IMG/VR virus record: IMGVR_UViG_3300028388_002041
Location: 1-33,239 of that record
Source of the DNA: a virus
Length of the DNA: 33,239 nucleotides
Strand: one strand, 5' to 3'
Positions 25,796 to 33,210 of this stretch are shown one piece after another. The notes under the pieces are model-generated. The model saw only the letters and a list, made by a program, of their open reading frames with translations. It had not been told where the DNA came from and did not search any database. The translations under genes and the position numbers were made by a program. Position 1 is the first letter of the stretch. Each line of letters starts with the position of its first letter.

Positions 25796-26453
25796 CTATC
25801 TTTGTATTAATACCTGGAGTATTTTCTTTTACATATCGCCTAAACTCTTGAGAATCGTATATTGGTAAGTATTGTATCTCACGATTAACTGTCATCCTAT
25901 CATCAACACCATCAATACTTACTATCATATATTCTAACTGTTTTGTAACATAGGGTTTTACGGCTAAATTTTCATATTCTTCTTCAACACGTTGAACTGA
26001 TTGAATTTCTTCAACGGTCATAAATTTAAATTCTATTTTTTTACCTGATTTAGGCATCGTATATTCAAAATACCCGTTTTTATTTTTTTCAAGATTAAAT
26101 GATTTATATTCTATATTCTCTAAATCATATTCAACTTCCACATCATTACCAGTATCAGGGTCTTTCACAGTTAAAGTAATATTAGAACCGTATGCAGTAT
26201 TTCTCAAAAATAATAAAATAGCCCTTTTATCTTCATCGTGAAGTTGGTTAACTGTAATATCTCTATCTAATATTTTATGTTTTAATAACTCATCAATTAT
26301 ATTACCATTTTTTAATAAATTAGGTGAAGATAATATATTTTCATCTGCAGCGGTTAAATATGCCACCTTTATTTTATCTTTACCAGATTCATAAAATATA
26401 CCTTTGGTTGGTAAAGGTATTACATCAAAAGGTACTAATGTTTCGTTTTCCAT
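25713..26453 (-). CDS. Tail/baseplate assembly chaperone, gp26-like
   Basis: Resembles the T4 gp26-type family found upstream of tape measures in T4-like phages. The opening VPFDVIPLPTKGIFYESGKD is the typical 'lPSkG.fY' start; a helical middle (EILKHKILDRD-type segment, then LHDEDKRAILLFLRNTAYGS) and a beta part precede a second helical segment with VEEIQSVQRVEEEYENLAV. I start it at the ATG at 26453 (246 aa). The frame could begin at 26480, but those nine codons directly abut the T run of a terminator and read as noise. It is followed by an overlapping second frame, which supports a chaperone role. A strictly structural role cannot be excluded. Confidence 0.8.
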   Translation of the reverse strand: MENETLVPFDVIPLPTKGIFYESGKDKIKVAYLTAADENILSSPNLLKNGNIIDELLKHKILDRDITVNQLHDEDKRAILLFLRNTAYGSNITLTVKDPDTGNDVEVEYDLENIEYKSFNLEKNKNGYFEYTMPKSGKKIEFKFMTVEEIQSVQRVEEEYENLAVKPYVTKQLEYMIVSIDGVDDRMTVNREIQYLPIYDSQEFRRYVKENTPGINTKIEVFLPSGKKINDTFEFNSEFFRPFYGV

Positions 26454-26480
26454 AAAATTATTCTTTATAATAAAAAACAT

Positions 26481-26509
26481 AAAAAAAACCCATACAAAAG
26501 TATAGGCTT
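26481..26509 (-). terminator. Terminator after the tail tube gene
   Basis: A 10-bp stem with two wobble pairs (minus strand AAGCCTATAC, loop TTTT, GTATGGGTTT) is followed by a run of eight T. It separates the abundant tube transcript from the chaperone gene, which begins within 30 bases. Confidence 0.8.
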
Positions 26510-26537
26510 TAATAAAAAAAATATAACAATAAAAATA

Positions 26538-27026
26538 TTAATACACTAAAATACAACGATCAGGTCTTAAAGTAACATTAATATCCGCCAATCCGTCATT
26601 ATCATACGATAATTCATTAAAGTTTACGTTTGTTAGAAATGTACCTTGTAAAATCCACTTTTCCACAACAACCCCTGTTGGGTCTAACATATCCAATTCA
26701 ATATCTTTTTTATAACCTGCAGCATAACCCATACGACCTGTTACTGATTCTGCATGCATTCTAAACCACTCCATAAGTGCTTGAGATGCTGATGGTCCGA
26801 TTGGGTCTTTGAAGGTTACATTTATCGTTTCCCACACAAATCGACCAGCAACATAGGTTGATGTATTTAAATATGGTATTTCAGTTGCTGCGATATTTGC
26901 TTGCGGTCTTGATGATGACATCACATACCATTCATTAATACCCATCGTTGAAGGGAATCTTAGGATAAATCTATTTTTACGTTTCGGTTCATAAGGAACC
27001 GGCATTTTCATTAATAAGTCTGCCAT
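26538..27026 (-). CDS. Tail tube protein, gp19-like
   Basis: The 162-residue product is close to T4 gp19 (163 aa), the subunit of the inner tail tube through which DNA passes. Typical features are the N-terminal PKRKNRFILRFPSTMGINEW strand, a WETINVTFKDPIGPSASQAL segment, the helix LMEWFRMHAES, and YKKDIELDMLDPTGVVVEKW with the final strand NVNFNELSYDNDGLADINV. These match the 'v...y.DP......m..W' core of tube proteins. It is a single-gene unit: a long, structured leader lies upstream and a terminator downstream, fitting the high copy number needed. Confidence 0.93.
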   Translation of the reverse strand: MADLLMKMPVPYEPKRKNRFILRFPSTMGINEWYVMSSSRPQANIAATEIPYLNTSTYVAGRFVWETINVTFKDPIGPSASQALMEWFRMHAESVTGRMGYAAGYKKDIELDMLDPTGVVVEKWILQGTFLTNVNFNELSYDNDGLADINVTLRPDRCILVY

Positions 27027-27053
27027 AATATTTTTATGTTATGTTTATTTTTC

Positions 27054-27061
27054 TATAAATA
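27054..27061 (-). promoter_or_regulatory. TATTTATA motif before the tail tube gene
   Basis: Perfect minus-strand TATTTATA (TATATTTATAG context), 27 bases before the tube ATG. A second TATTTAT occurs at 27159-27165 inside the inverted-repeat element upstream. Promoter role inferred. Confidence 0.4.
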
Positions 27062-27127
27062 TAAAAAAATATGTTTTTATTTTAATTTTAGTGTTTACAC
27101 TTATTTTTATTTTATTTACTCTAGTGT

Positions 27128-27212
27128 CTAGGATCCGATCAAATGTTTTCCTATAAAAATAAATATCTAGTTTAATTAAAAACTAGCCTATTTGATCCTA
27201 GTACTGGGTACT
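27128..27212. other. Intergenic cluster of inverted repeats upstream of the tail tube gene
   Basis: Outer arms CTAGGATC (27128-27135) plus AAAT (27141-27144) pair with ATTTGATCCTAG (27190-27201), leaving a 5-base bulge. Inside lies CTAGTTT (27167-27173) with AAACTAG (27180-27186), and beside it AGTAC (27200-27204) with GTACT (27208-27212). Five CTAG and three GATC tetramers occur in about 80 bases. A TATTTAT motif (27159-27165) sits between the arms. There is no long T run on either side. It could be a structured leader or an operator around a promoter. It does not fold as a tRNA. Confidence 0.45.
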
Positions 27213-27213
27213 T

Positions 27214-28032
27214 TTATACTTTTTCTTTTTTATCTTTTGTATAATACACATTTACTTTATCTTCTTGACCTATCTGTTTTAGATGGTCTTTTACGTGCTC
27301 CACATTTTTTAGGTCATCATCAGAAAAACCTATAAGTGGTTCAAATTCACTATCCATATCATTTTCAAGTGACATATCTCTATATAATTTTTTACCCAAA
27401 GCTTCTACGTGTTTTATAAAACCGTCCAATGCTTTCATCTTTTCCGCTTCAGGATTACTAGCCCCTGAATCATCACCATAAGAAACAGGATGAAATTTAC
27501 ACATATTTAAATACCCTGCAACTAATTGTTCGTCAGAATATTTGGTGTCTTCATTTAAATAATATTTTCTAAGCGAAGAAACAACGTTCTCTAAATGAAT
27601 ACCACCTTTTTCACTCATAATTAACCTGTAAACTCCGTTCTTTAGTGTATTAGGATGATGACCTCTTGCAGTAATTATCGCAAATAATGAACCCCCATTA
27701 ATACATTCCACAAAGTCGTCCCAAGACGGACCAAAAGGTGCTACCATTATATCTTTTAAAAACTGCTCGTCACCCTCTACTCTAAACCCTCTAAACGGAT
27801 TATCGGCAAAGCCTACGATTGTGTGTCCTTTATAGTCAAAATTTTCTTTACCGATTTTACTTCTATATTCCGCAAAATCTGAAGTACTCATACCTATTTC
27901 TGTTTCACCAAAAGATTTTACCATAATTTCTGTTGGCATGTACATTATATTATCATCCCAATCGAAAGCATAATATTTAAAATTAGGGTTACCTTCTTCG
28001 TTAAATCCTTCTTTTACTTCTTTGTTTTTCAT
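27214..28032 (-). CDS. HAD-superfamily hydrolase/phosphatase-like protein
   Basis: A 272-residue protein of the haloacid dehalogenase fold. Motif I is FDWDDNIM (nucleophile D24, second Asp D26), motif II AIITARGHH (T121), and a late IGFSDDD provides motif IV-type acidic residues. HAD enzymes are mostly phosphatases; the substrate cannot be read from sequence. T4 PseT 3'-phosphatase is also HAD-like, but nothing else here links it to nucleic acid. The gene lies between sheath and tube genes, which are adjacent in T4. I use the ATG at 28032: the longer GTG-started frame (28071) begins inside the terminator hairpin. It starts 11 bases after that terminator's T run, so its expression may depend on read-through. 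Confidence 0.85.
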   Translation of the reverse strand: MKNKEVKEGFNEEGNPNFKYYAFDWDDNIMYMPTEIMVKSFGETEIGMSTSDFAEYRSKIGKENFDYKGHTIVGFADNPFRGFRVEGDEQFLKDIMVAPFGPSWDDFVECINGGSLFAIITARGHHPNTLKNGVYRLIMSEKGGIHLENVVSSLRKYYLNEDTKYSDEQLVAGYLNMCKFHPVSYGDDSGASNPEAEKMKALDGFIKHVEALGKKLYRDMSLENDMDSEFEPLIGFSDDDLKNVEHVKDHLKQIGQEDKVNVYYTKDKKEKV

Positions 28033-28043
28033 AGTTTTTACAT

Positions 28044-28079
28044 AAAAAAATAAGGTGAGCGCAATTAACACTCACCTTA
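28044..28079 (-). terminator. Terminator after the tail sheath gene
   Basis: A perfect 9-bp stem, TAAGGTGAG (28051-28059) with CTCACCTTA (28071-28079), is followed on the minus strand by seven T. It ends or attenuates the sheath transcript just before the HAD gene. A TATTTAT motif (28080-28086) immediately precedes the hairpin. Confidence 0.88.
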
Positions 28080-28095
28080 ATAAATATAGTGTCTC

Positions 28096-30885
28096 TTATA
28101 AATCATCAAAAGACGCACCCGTTGGTGTTACCAAGAACTCAATATCAATGAATTCAAGTGCTCTTGTTGGTTTAATATATATTTTACCTGATAATTGATT
28201 TCTATCAATATCTTCAGGGTCATCAGAAAGAACCACTCTAAAGTCTGTTAAACCTCTTTCTCTACGAATATTTTCAAGAATTGGATTAACTAAACTCAAG
28301 AATTCATTTCTAACGATTTCATCATTTTGTTCAAATAATAATCTAACCGCTACACTTGATATTAACTTACGTGCTTGTAATAACAACCTACGAACATTAA
28401 TTCTATCTAAGGCCGATTCTCTTACTTGTAAAGTTTTATTACCAAAGATAATCGTCCCAACATCAGAAAATGTTGCGATTGGATTTAATCTATTAGCGTA
28501 TAAATCATCTCTTTCGCCGAGTGTTAATTTTTTACGTGCTTTAATCGCATTTACAATACCACGATTATAACCCGCAGTTGCGAACCAAGGTTGTGCCACA
28601 TTATCAGTGTAGGCGATATTACGTAAAACTTCACCTGTTGGTGGAACATATACCTGAGTGCCTGTTTCATTATCCCTCACTTGTATCCAAGGGAAATAAG
28701 TTGCCGAATAGTTAGAGTCTAAACCTAAACTGTCTAAATCATCTATTACTTCATCAACTGTACTTCTATCAGGACTATCGATAATATATAACGAATCTGC
28801 TCTTTCTTCTTCAACCATATCAATAGATTCGGAAACTAATGATGAATGGTCAAAGAAGTTAATGCCAGGTGTTGCGAATAAATTAATATCAACAGCTTCA
28901 GGATTGGCAAATGTTCTTATACCATCATAAAACGCATAATAATCACTATTACCTCTTGTTCCTTGTTGTTCAAATCCACCGTTCATAAATCCGGCTTTAC
29001 CAACTATATAATTATCTGTATTTGTTCTACGTGTTCTGTGCACATCAAAACCATCAAAACCACCTGAAGGTAAAACCGTGAATTTAGCAGCATTAGCCGA
29101 TTCAAAGTAATCTTCTGATAATTCAAAATTATACATTGATGACACAAAAGTGTCTGTATCTGCTTGTGATGATAAATGGAAACCCTTAGATGTGTAAACT
29201 TGATTATAGTTACCTTTATATTTAAAAATATCTGGATCAACACCAGACCTATCGCTAAAACCAAGATATGATTTTCTTAATTTTTCATTTTGTCCAAACA
29301 CAGGGACACCTTCATAATTGTAACCAACAATATCCAATGGTGTCTCATACATTGTTTTATAACTTACGGGTGTTGGTGAATCGGCATCAAAATTATACCC
29401 TCTAAAACCTGCAGGTACTGCGTCTGTTGGATGATCTTTTTCCATGTGTAATACAATATATCGTGAACGTAATACATATTCACCGTCTAACGTACCGATT
29501 TTTTTCGCTATGTAACCTGGAGCGTCAGGATTCATCGAACATCTTGAATATCTTTCTAAGATTTGTGGATTTTCATCAGTATCAAAGAAATTTCTGACTA
29601 AAACATCAAATTCTTGTGTTTCAATATTAATATTAATAAAAGATATTTTGATATCCTCATTGGCCGAATTACCATCACTGATTGTTTGTATTTTGAACAG
29701 ATTATTCACTGTACCACCACGAACTTCTGATACCACCCAAGGTGTTTCGGCATTTGTCCATGATGTTTTAAAATTAGAACCGTCACTAACAACTTCCATA
29801 TTAATGTTAACCCCTTTTATTTTACCTCTTGAAAAGTTAACATCTAATATGTTTTCATATATTTCGTCAACATAAATTGGAAATTGATCCACATCTTTGT
29901 CTTGCGACGCTCTACCAAAAACCTTAGTGATAAACTTTTTAGAGTTTGGGTTAAAGTTTACGGTAAATGTTTTACCTGAATTTAAAGTAATAACAACATC
30001 AGCGTAAGGATCATCACCAAGTGATGTTGAACTTACACTATCAATTGAATCAGGAAATGATAAAGTTTCACCAGTGTAACGACCTCTTGGTCTTAATTTA
30101 CAAACAACTTTATCATGTATTGTACTATATCTTTCTGCTTCAAATTCTTGAATTACTATCCTAACATCTGTTGAACCACTAACTTGTTCAACCGCATAAG
30201 AATAACCTGTCTGTGTTGTACTACCAGAGGTGTAATTAAACTCTTGGTCTAACCATTGGAAAGTGTTCGGAAAATGGTTTATAGTTTGACCTGTTGATTC
30301 TAAATTAGAATCCGTAAATTCGTCACCAACAAATAACACTTCGCCGTTACCAATATTGGCACCATTACTTTCTATGATTTCAAGTAAGGTACTTGTAGTT
30401 CCATCACCATTATCATAAATCGTGTTGGTTAAAATATTATCTAATGTAGAATTACCATAAGATACCAAATCTAAAGAATTAGAATTTGTTGGTATATTAT
30501 CATAAACAGTAGCCGACCCAACAGTCTCTAAGGTAGATGGGTCAATTTGGCCGATTAATTTAAAATTGTAAGAATCACCCGCATCGTAACCTGAATAACC
30601 CAAAACTCTTGTTACCACTAATTGTGATGATTGATTAAGAAAAGATTTAGCATAATATGCTAATAAATGTTTAGGTACACCATCTAATTTTTCGTTAGAT
30701 GATCCACCAAAATAAGATTGAAATTCGTTATATGAAGTGACGCTCACAGGTTCAAACGCTGGACCTTTCAATGTTTCACCTACCATACCTAATGTAGATA
30801 GACCAACACTTTGTGAAACAAAACTTAAATCTCTTTCTGATGTATAAACACCTGGAGATACAAAAACTCTATTTGATGTTGCCAT
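28096..30885 (-). CDS. Tail sheath protein, gp18-like
   Basis: The N-terminus (FVSPGVYTSERDLSFVSQSV) is the classic sheath opening, with the following GMVGETLKGPAFEPVSVTSY and FGGSS segments. The C-terminal third carries the conserved sheath core: MVEEERADSLYIIDSP, SNYSATYFPWIQVRD, YVPPTGEVLRNIAY, PWFATAGYNRGIVNAIKARK, then INVRRLLLQARKLISSVAVR and the final FIDIEFLVTPTGASF. This contractile outer tail layer drives the tube through the envelope. At 929 residues it is much longer than T4 gp18 (659). The extra length is in the middle (about 130-600), which is beta-rich and probably forms surface domains. Confidence 0.95.
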   Translation of the reverse strand: MATSNRVFVSPGVYTSERDLSFVSQSVGLSTLGMVGETLKGPAFEPVSVTSYNEFQSYFGGSSNEKLDGVPKHLLAYYAKSFLNQSSQLVVTRVLGYSGYDAGDSYNFKLIGQIDPSTLETVGSATVYDNIPTNSNSLDLVSYGNSTLDNILTNTIYDNGDGTTSTLLEIIESNGANIGNGEVLFVGDEFTDSNLESTGQTINHFPNTFQWLDQEFNYTSGSTTQTGYSYAVEQVSGSTDVRIVIQEFEAERYSTIHDKVVCKLRPRGRYTGETLSFPDSIDSVSSTSLGDDPYADVVITLNSGKTFTVNFNPNSKKFITKVFGRASQDKDVDQFPIYVDEIYENILDVNFSRGKIKGVNINMEVVSDGSNFKTSWTNAETPWVVSEVRGGTVNNLFKIQTISDGNSANEDIKISFININIETQEFDVLVRNFFDTDENPQILERYSRCSMNPDAPGYIAKKIGTLDGEYVLRSRYIVLHMEKDHPTDAVPAGFRGYNFDADSPTPVSYKTMYETPLDIVGYNYEGVPVFGQNEKLRKSYLGFSDRSGVDPDIFKYKGNYNQVYTSKGFHLSSQADTDTFVSSMYNFELSEDYFESANAAKFTVLPSGGFDGFDVHRTRRTNTDNYIVGKAGFMNGGFEQQGTRGNSDYYAFYDGIRTFANPEAVDINLFATPGINFFDHSSLVSESIDMVEEERADSLYIIDSPDRSTVDEVIDDLDSLGLDSNYSATYFPWIQVRDNETGTQVYVPPTGEVLRNIAYTDNVAQPWFATAGYNRGIVNAIKARKKLTLGERDDLYANRLNPIATFSDVGTIIFGNKTLQVRESALDRINVRRLLLQARKLISSVAVRLLFEQNDEIVRNEFLSLVNPILENIRRERGLTDFRVVLSDDPEDIDRNQLSGKIYIKPTRALEFIDIEFLVTPTGASFDDL

Positions 30886-30905
30886 TATAATATATTATTT
30901 TTTAA

Positions 30906-30932
30906 ATTTATTTATTCATGTAATAAATAAAT
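30906..30932. repeat. Perfect 11-bp inverted repeat in the sheath leader
   Basis: ATTTATTTATT (30906-30916) pairs with AATAAATAAAT (30922-30932) around loop CATGT, 20 bases before the sheath ATG. It overlaps the recurring TATTTAT motif (30923-30933). All A/T stem without a T run, so a terminator is unlikely; it may be a leader hairpin or paired promoter motifs. Confidence 0.5.
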
Positions 30933-30968
30933 AGTATTTTTTTAACCAAAAAACTTATAAACCTATAT

Positions 30969-32684
30969 TTAGTTGTCTATAAGATATTTTATTGAAATTT
31001 CATCACCATCAACAATTGTAAAGTTAAAAGATATACTATTATTACTGGTGTTAAAGATTATAACTTCATCGTTATTAACGATTAAACCATTTACCGATAT
31101 ATAAACAAAATCACGGATTGGTTTTGATAGGACGTATTCGATTATATTTTGATCATATATGAATGTTTCGGTATAAAAATCGTAGGGTGTTATATTGTTA
31201 CTAATGTCGTTATCAACATAATAAATTATTCTAAGGTCAGACCCTATCAATGGTGCCGATTCTAAAACAACGGTATTATTATTAAAGGTGAAATTGGTTA
31301 CAGGTTGGTTGTTAATATTTACGCTGGCGACTATAATGTAATCACCAGTTAACGTATATTCATTATCATTTGTTGTTGTGGTAATATTAACAATATTTAA
31401 ATCCATATTTGTTAAACTACCAGGTGTGATGTTTGTTAATGGTATATACTTTACTTGAATATTTAAGACACCGTTCGATGGTTCTAAAATGTCAATTTCG
31501 TTGGTATTTGGATTATGGTCATAATACTTCCCTTGATTTTGTAGTTGACCATTTACATCTAATAGTATTATACTATCGGTCGCGTAAGTCAAAAATATTT
31601 TATCTTGATTAGGTTGTAAGATTATTTGTTCGTAAACTAACGACCTTAAATTACCATCAATATCAGTCATGTTAATATTGTTTGAATATTTTACGATAAT
31701 TTCATCCCCTTCTGATGGTGTAAAATTTAAAATGACATTGGATGTGTTGAAATTATGATAAAAATCTACATCTTGTAATAAAACTTGACCGTTTAATGAC
31801 ACATAAAACAGTATGTTAAGCTTATCTTTGGTGGTATATGTAGTTTTTTTACCATCAGAAATAAATTGTTCGGTTATCATATTTAAATTCCTAACCACCA
31901 CTTTTTCCCTATCTGATATTTTGGTTTTAAGTGGTGTTCCCATTAGTTCTGTTACTAATAAATGTCTATTAATCGCAGGTGTAACTTCAAATTCTTCTTC
32001 ATCAATTAAAAACCCTTGCATATTGAATGTATAGACTTGTTTATAAAATCTTCTTTGTTCTGTGCTTGATATTGGGGATTCGTCATTATAATTTTCTAAC
32101 ACGATAGGTACATAATGACCTTTTATAACCGTATAATTTTGTCGAGAAGAAAAATTTCTCATAATAAGTCTATTAAATTCGTTTACTTCTCTTAATCTAT
32201 TTGTAACAATGTAAACATCATAAAACAAATCAACGGGTATTGGTTGTGGTATTTTATATATGTCAGCACCCACCCTATTTCCATCGAAATTCATTATGGT
32301 TCTATAATATATTGGGTACCTATTAGGTATAGTGTATAATAAACTTGGATTCGTACCAAACTGAGTGTCAGGTCTTTTAACTACAGCAATAAAAGGTAAT
32401 TCTAATTTTTCATCCAAATCTAAAAAATCGTTGGATGCTGATATTTCACCCCATCGTTGAATGGTTAAAATCTTATTAACCATATTTAGTTGGTTACCCC
32501 CCAATTCAAATCTAAATTTTTCACGGACAAACTCTAAAAATCCTTTATCTAAGTCTGAATGAAGAATAGGTTCAGGTAGTCGAGAGTCTTGATCCGTAAT
32601 ATCTTCTAATAGTTCTTTTCTCCTGTTAAATAATGTTTCACCAGGATATACATTTATATTATTTTTTCTTTTTGGTAAACCCAT
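30969..32684 (-). CDS. Tail terminator, gp15-like, with four C-terminal beta repeats
   Basis: Residues about 60-245 look like a T4 gp15/tail-terminator domain, the ring that caps the tail and joins it to the head. Telling pieces are FIAVVKRPDTQFG, PIPVDLFYDVYIVTNRLREV, NFSSRQNYTVIKGHYVPIVL and GFLIDEEEFEVTPAINRHLL. T4 gp15 is 272 aa; this protein is 571. The extra C-terminus holds about four divergent beta repeats (271-335, 351-415, 436-492, 506-571), each with 'v.vNGq......y....n.i.l...p..gd.i.vkY', a module common in phage fibre and decoration proteins. The order neck protein, terminator, sheath is as in T4 (14, 15, 18). Confidence 0.8.
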   Translation of the reverse strand: MGLPKRKNNINVYPGETLFNRRKELLEDITDQDSRLPEPILHSDLDKGFLEFVREKFRFELGGNQLNMVNKILTIQRWGEISASNDFLDLDEKLELPFIAVVKRPDTQFGTNPSLLYTIPNRYPIYYRTIMNFDGNRVGADIYKIPQPIPVDLFYDVYIVTNRLREVNEFNRLIMRNFSSRQNYTVIKGHYVPIVLENYNDESPISSTEQRRFYKQVYTFNMQGFLIDEEEFEVTPAINRHLLVTELMGTPLKTKISDREKVVVRNLNMITEQFISDGKKTTYTTKDKLNILFYVSLNGQVLLQDVDFYHNFNTSNVILNFTPSEGDEIIVKYSNNINMTDIDGNLRSLVYEQIILQPNQDKIFLTYATDSIILLDVNGQLQNQGKYYDHNPNTNEIDILEPSNGVLNIQVKYIPLTNITPGSLTNMDLNIVNITTTTNDNEYTLTGDYIIVASVNINNQPVTNFTFNNNTVVLESAPLIGSDLRIIYYVDNDISNNITPYDFYTETFIYDQNIIEYVLSKPIRDFVYISVNGLIVNNDEVIIFNTSNNSISFNFTIVDGDEISIKYLIDN

Positions 32685-32686
32685 AA

Positions 32687-33199
32687 TTATCCATTAAAAA
32701 AGTCATTACTTACAGGTGACGCTTCAATCGTTCTATAAAATCTTTTATACCCACCATAAGTATTTTTATTCGCTGACGTTATTTTTCCATCATTAAATAC
32801 AGAATAATAACGAACCCTATCTTCATTTTCATAGTACCCAATTATGTCACCATAACTAATGTCAATATCTTTTTCTTGTAAATGGTGTGTATATACTGAC
32901 ACTCTTATATTACCCGCTTCTTGGTTTCTTAATAAACCGTCCGCATAAGGTTGTTCTGTTGGTGAATCAATTTGAACATATCCATTAAATTCAACAGGTG
33001 AATGGTAATGAAGGTTATTTTTTTCTGACTCAGCATATACTTCATCGTCACCACTTCGTGATCTATCTACTCTAAATAAAACCATTTTAAAATCCATATC
33101 ACCGTGTAACCATTCTTCACCCATCGATAACTCAACACCAAAGTCATCGGAACCAAAAAATCGATTAAGTCTTTTTATGGGTATTTTACGCTTTAACAT
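32687..33199 (-). CDS. Neck-region protein (170 aa), possibly gp14 position
   Basis: No family is recognised with confidence. The protein is beta-rich with an N-terminal basic segment (MLKRKIPIKRLNRFFG), a compact middle (EEWLHGDMDFKMVLFRVDRS) and a C-terminal half with YGDIIGYYENEDRVRYYSVF. No membrane segment or signal peptide. It starts two bases before the terminator gene's junction (TAATTATG), so the two are coupled, and in T4 the genes before gp15 are the neck proteins gp13 and gp14. A head-tail connector or neck role is therefore likely by position only. T4 gp14 is 256 aa, so this would be short. Confidence 0.7.
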   Translation of the reverse strand: MLKRKIPIKRLNRFFGSDDFGVELSMGEEWLHGDMDFKMVLFRVDRSRSGDDEVYAESEKNNLHYHSPVEFNGYVQIDSPTEQPYADGLLRNQEAGNIRVSVYTHHLQEKDIDISYGDIIGYYENEDRVRYYSVFNDGKITSANKNTYGGYKRFYRTIEASPVSNDFFNG

Positions 33200-33203
33200 A
33201 TAA

Positions 33204-33210
33204 ATAAATA
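33204..33210 (-). promoter_or_regulatory. TATTTAT motif at the start of the neck gene
   Basis: Minus-strand TATTTAT occurs only 4 bases before the ATG at 33199, too close for a promoter of a normal leader. It may be chance in A/T-rich sequence. The remaining bases to the right edge hold no assignable feature. Confidence 0.15.

Noticed and set aside
26454-26480. Upstream ATG for the gp26-like gene.
   Set aside because: The nine extra codons abut the T run of the preceding terminator and precede a natural family-like N-terminus.
3789-27061. T4-type TATAAATA late promoters on the plus strand.
   Set aside because: These strings read toward upstream genes with no plus-strand gene to serve; they are the complement of the minus-strand motif reported above.
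27128-27201. tRNA-like gene in the inverted-repeat cluster, suggested by a 7-bp acceptor-like stem.
   Set aside because: No T-loop, D-loop or anticodon arm fits inside the outer stem.
28033-28071. Upstream GTG start giving the HAD protein 13 more residues.
   Set aside because: It would place the start codon in the arm of a strong terminator hairpin; the ATG at 28032 fits better.
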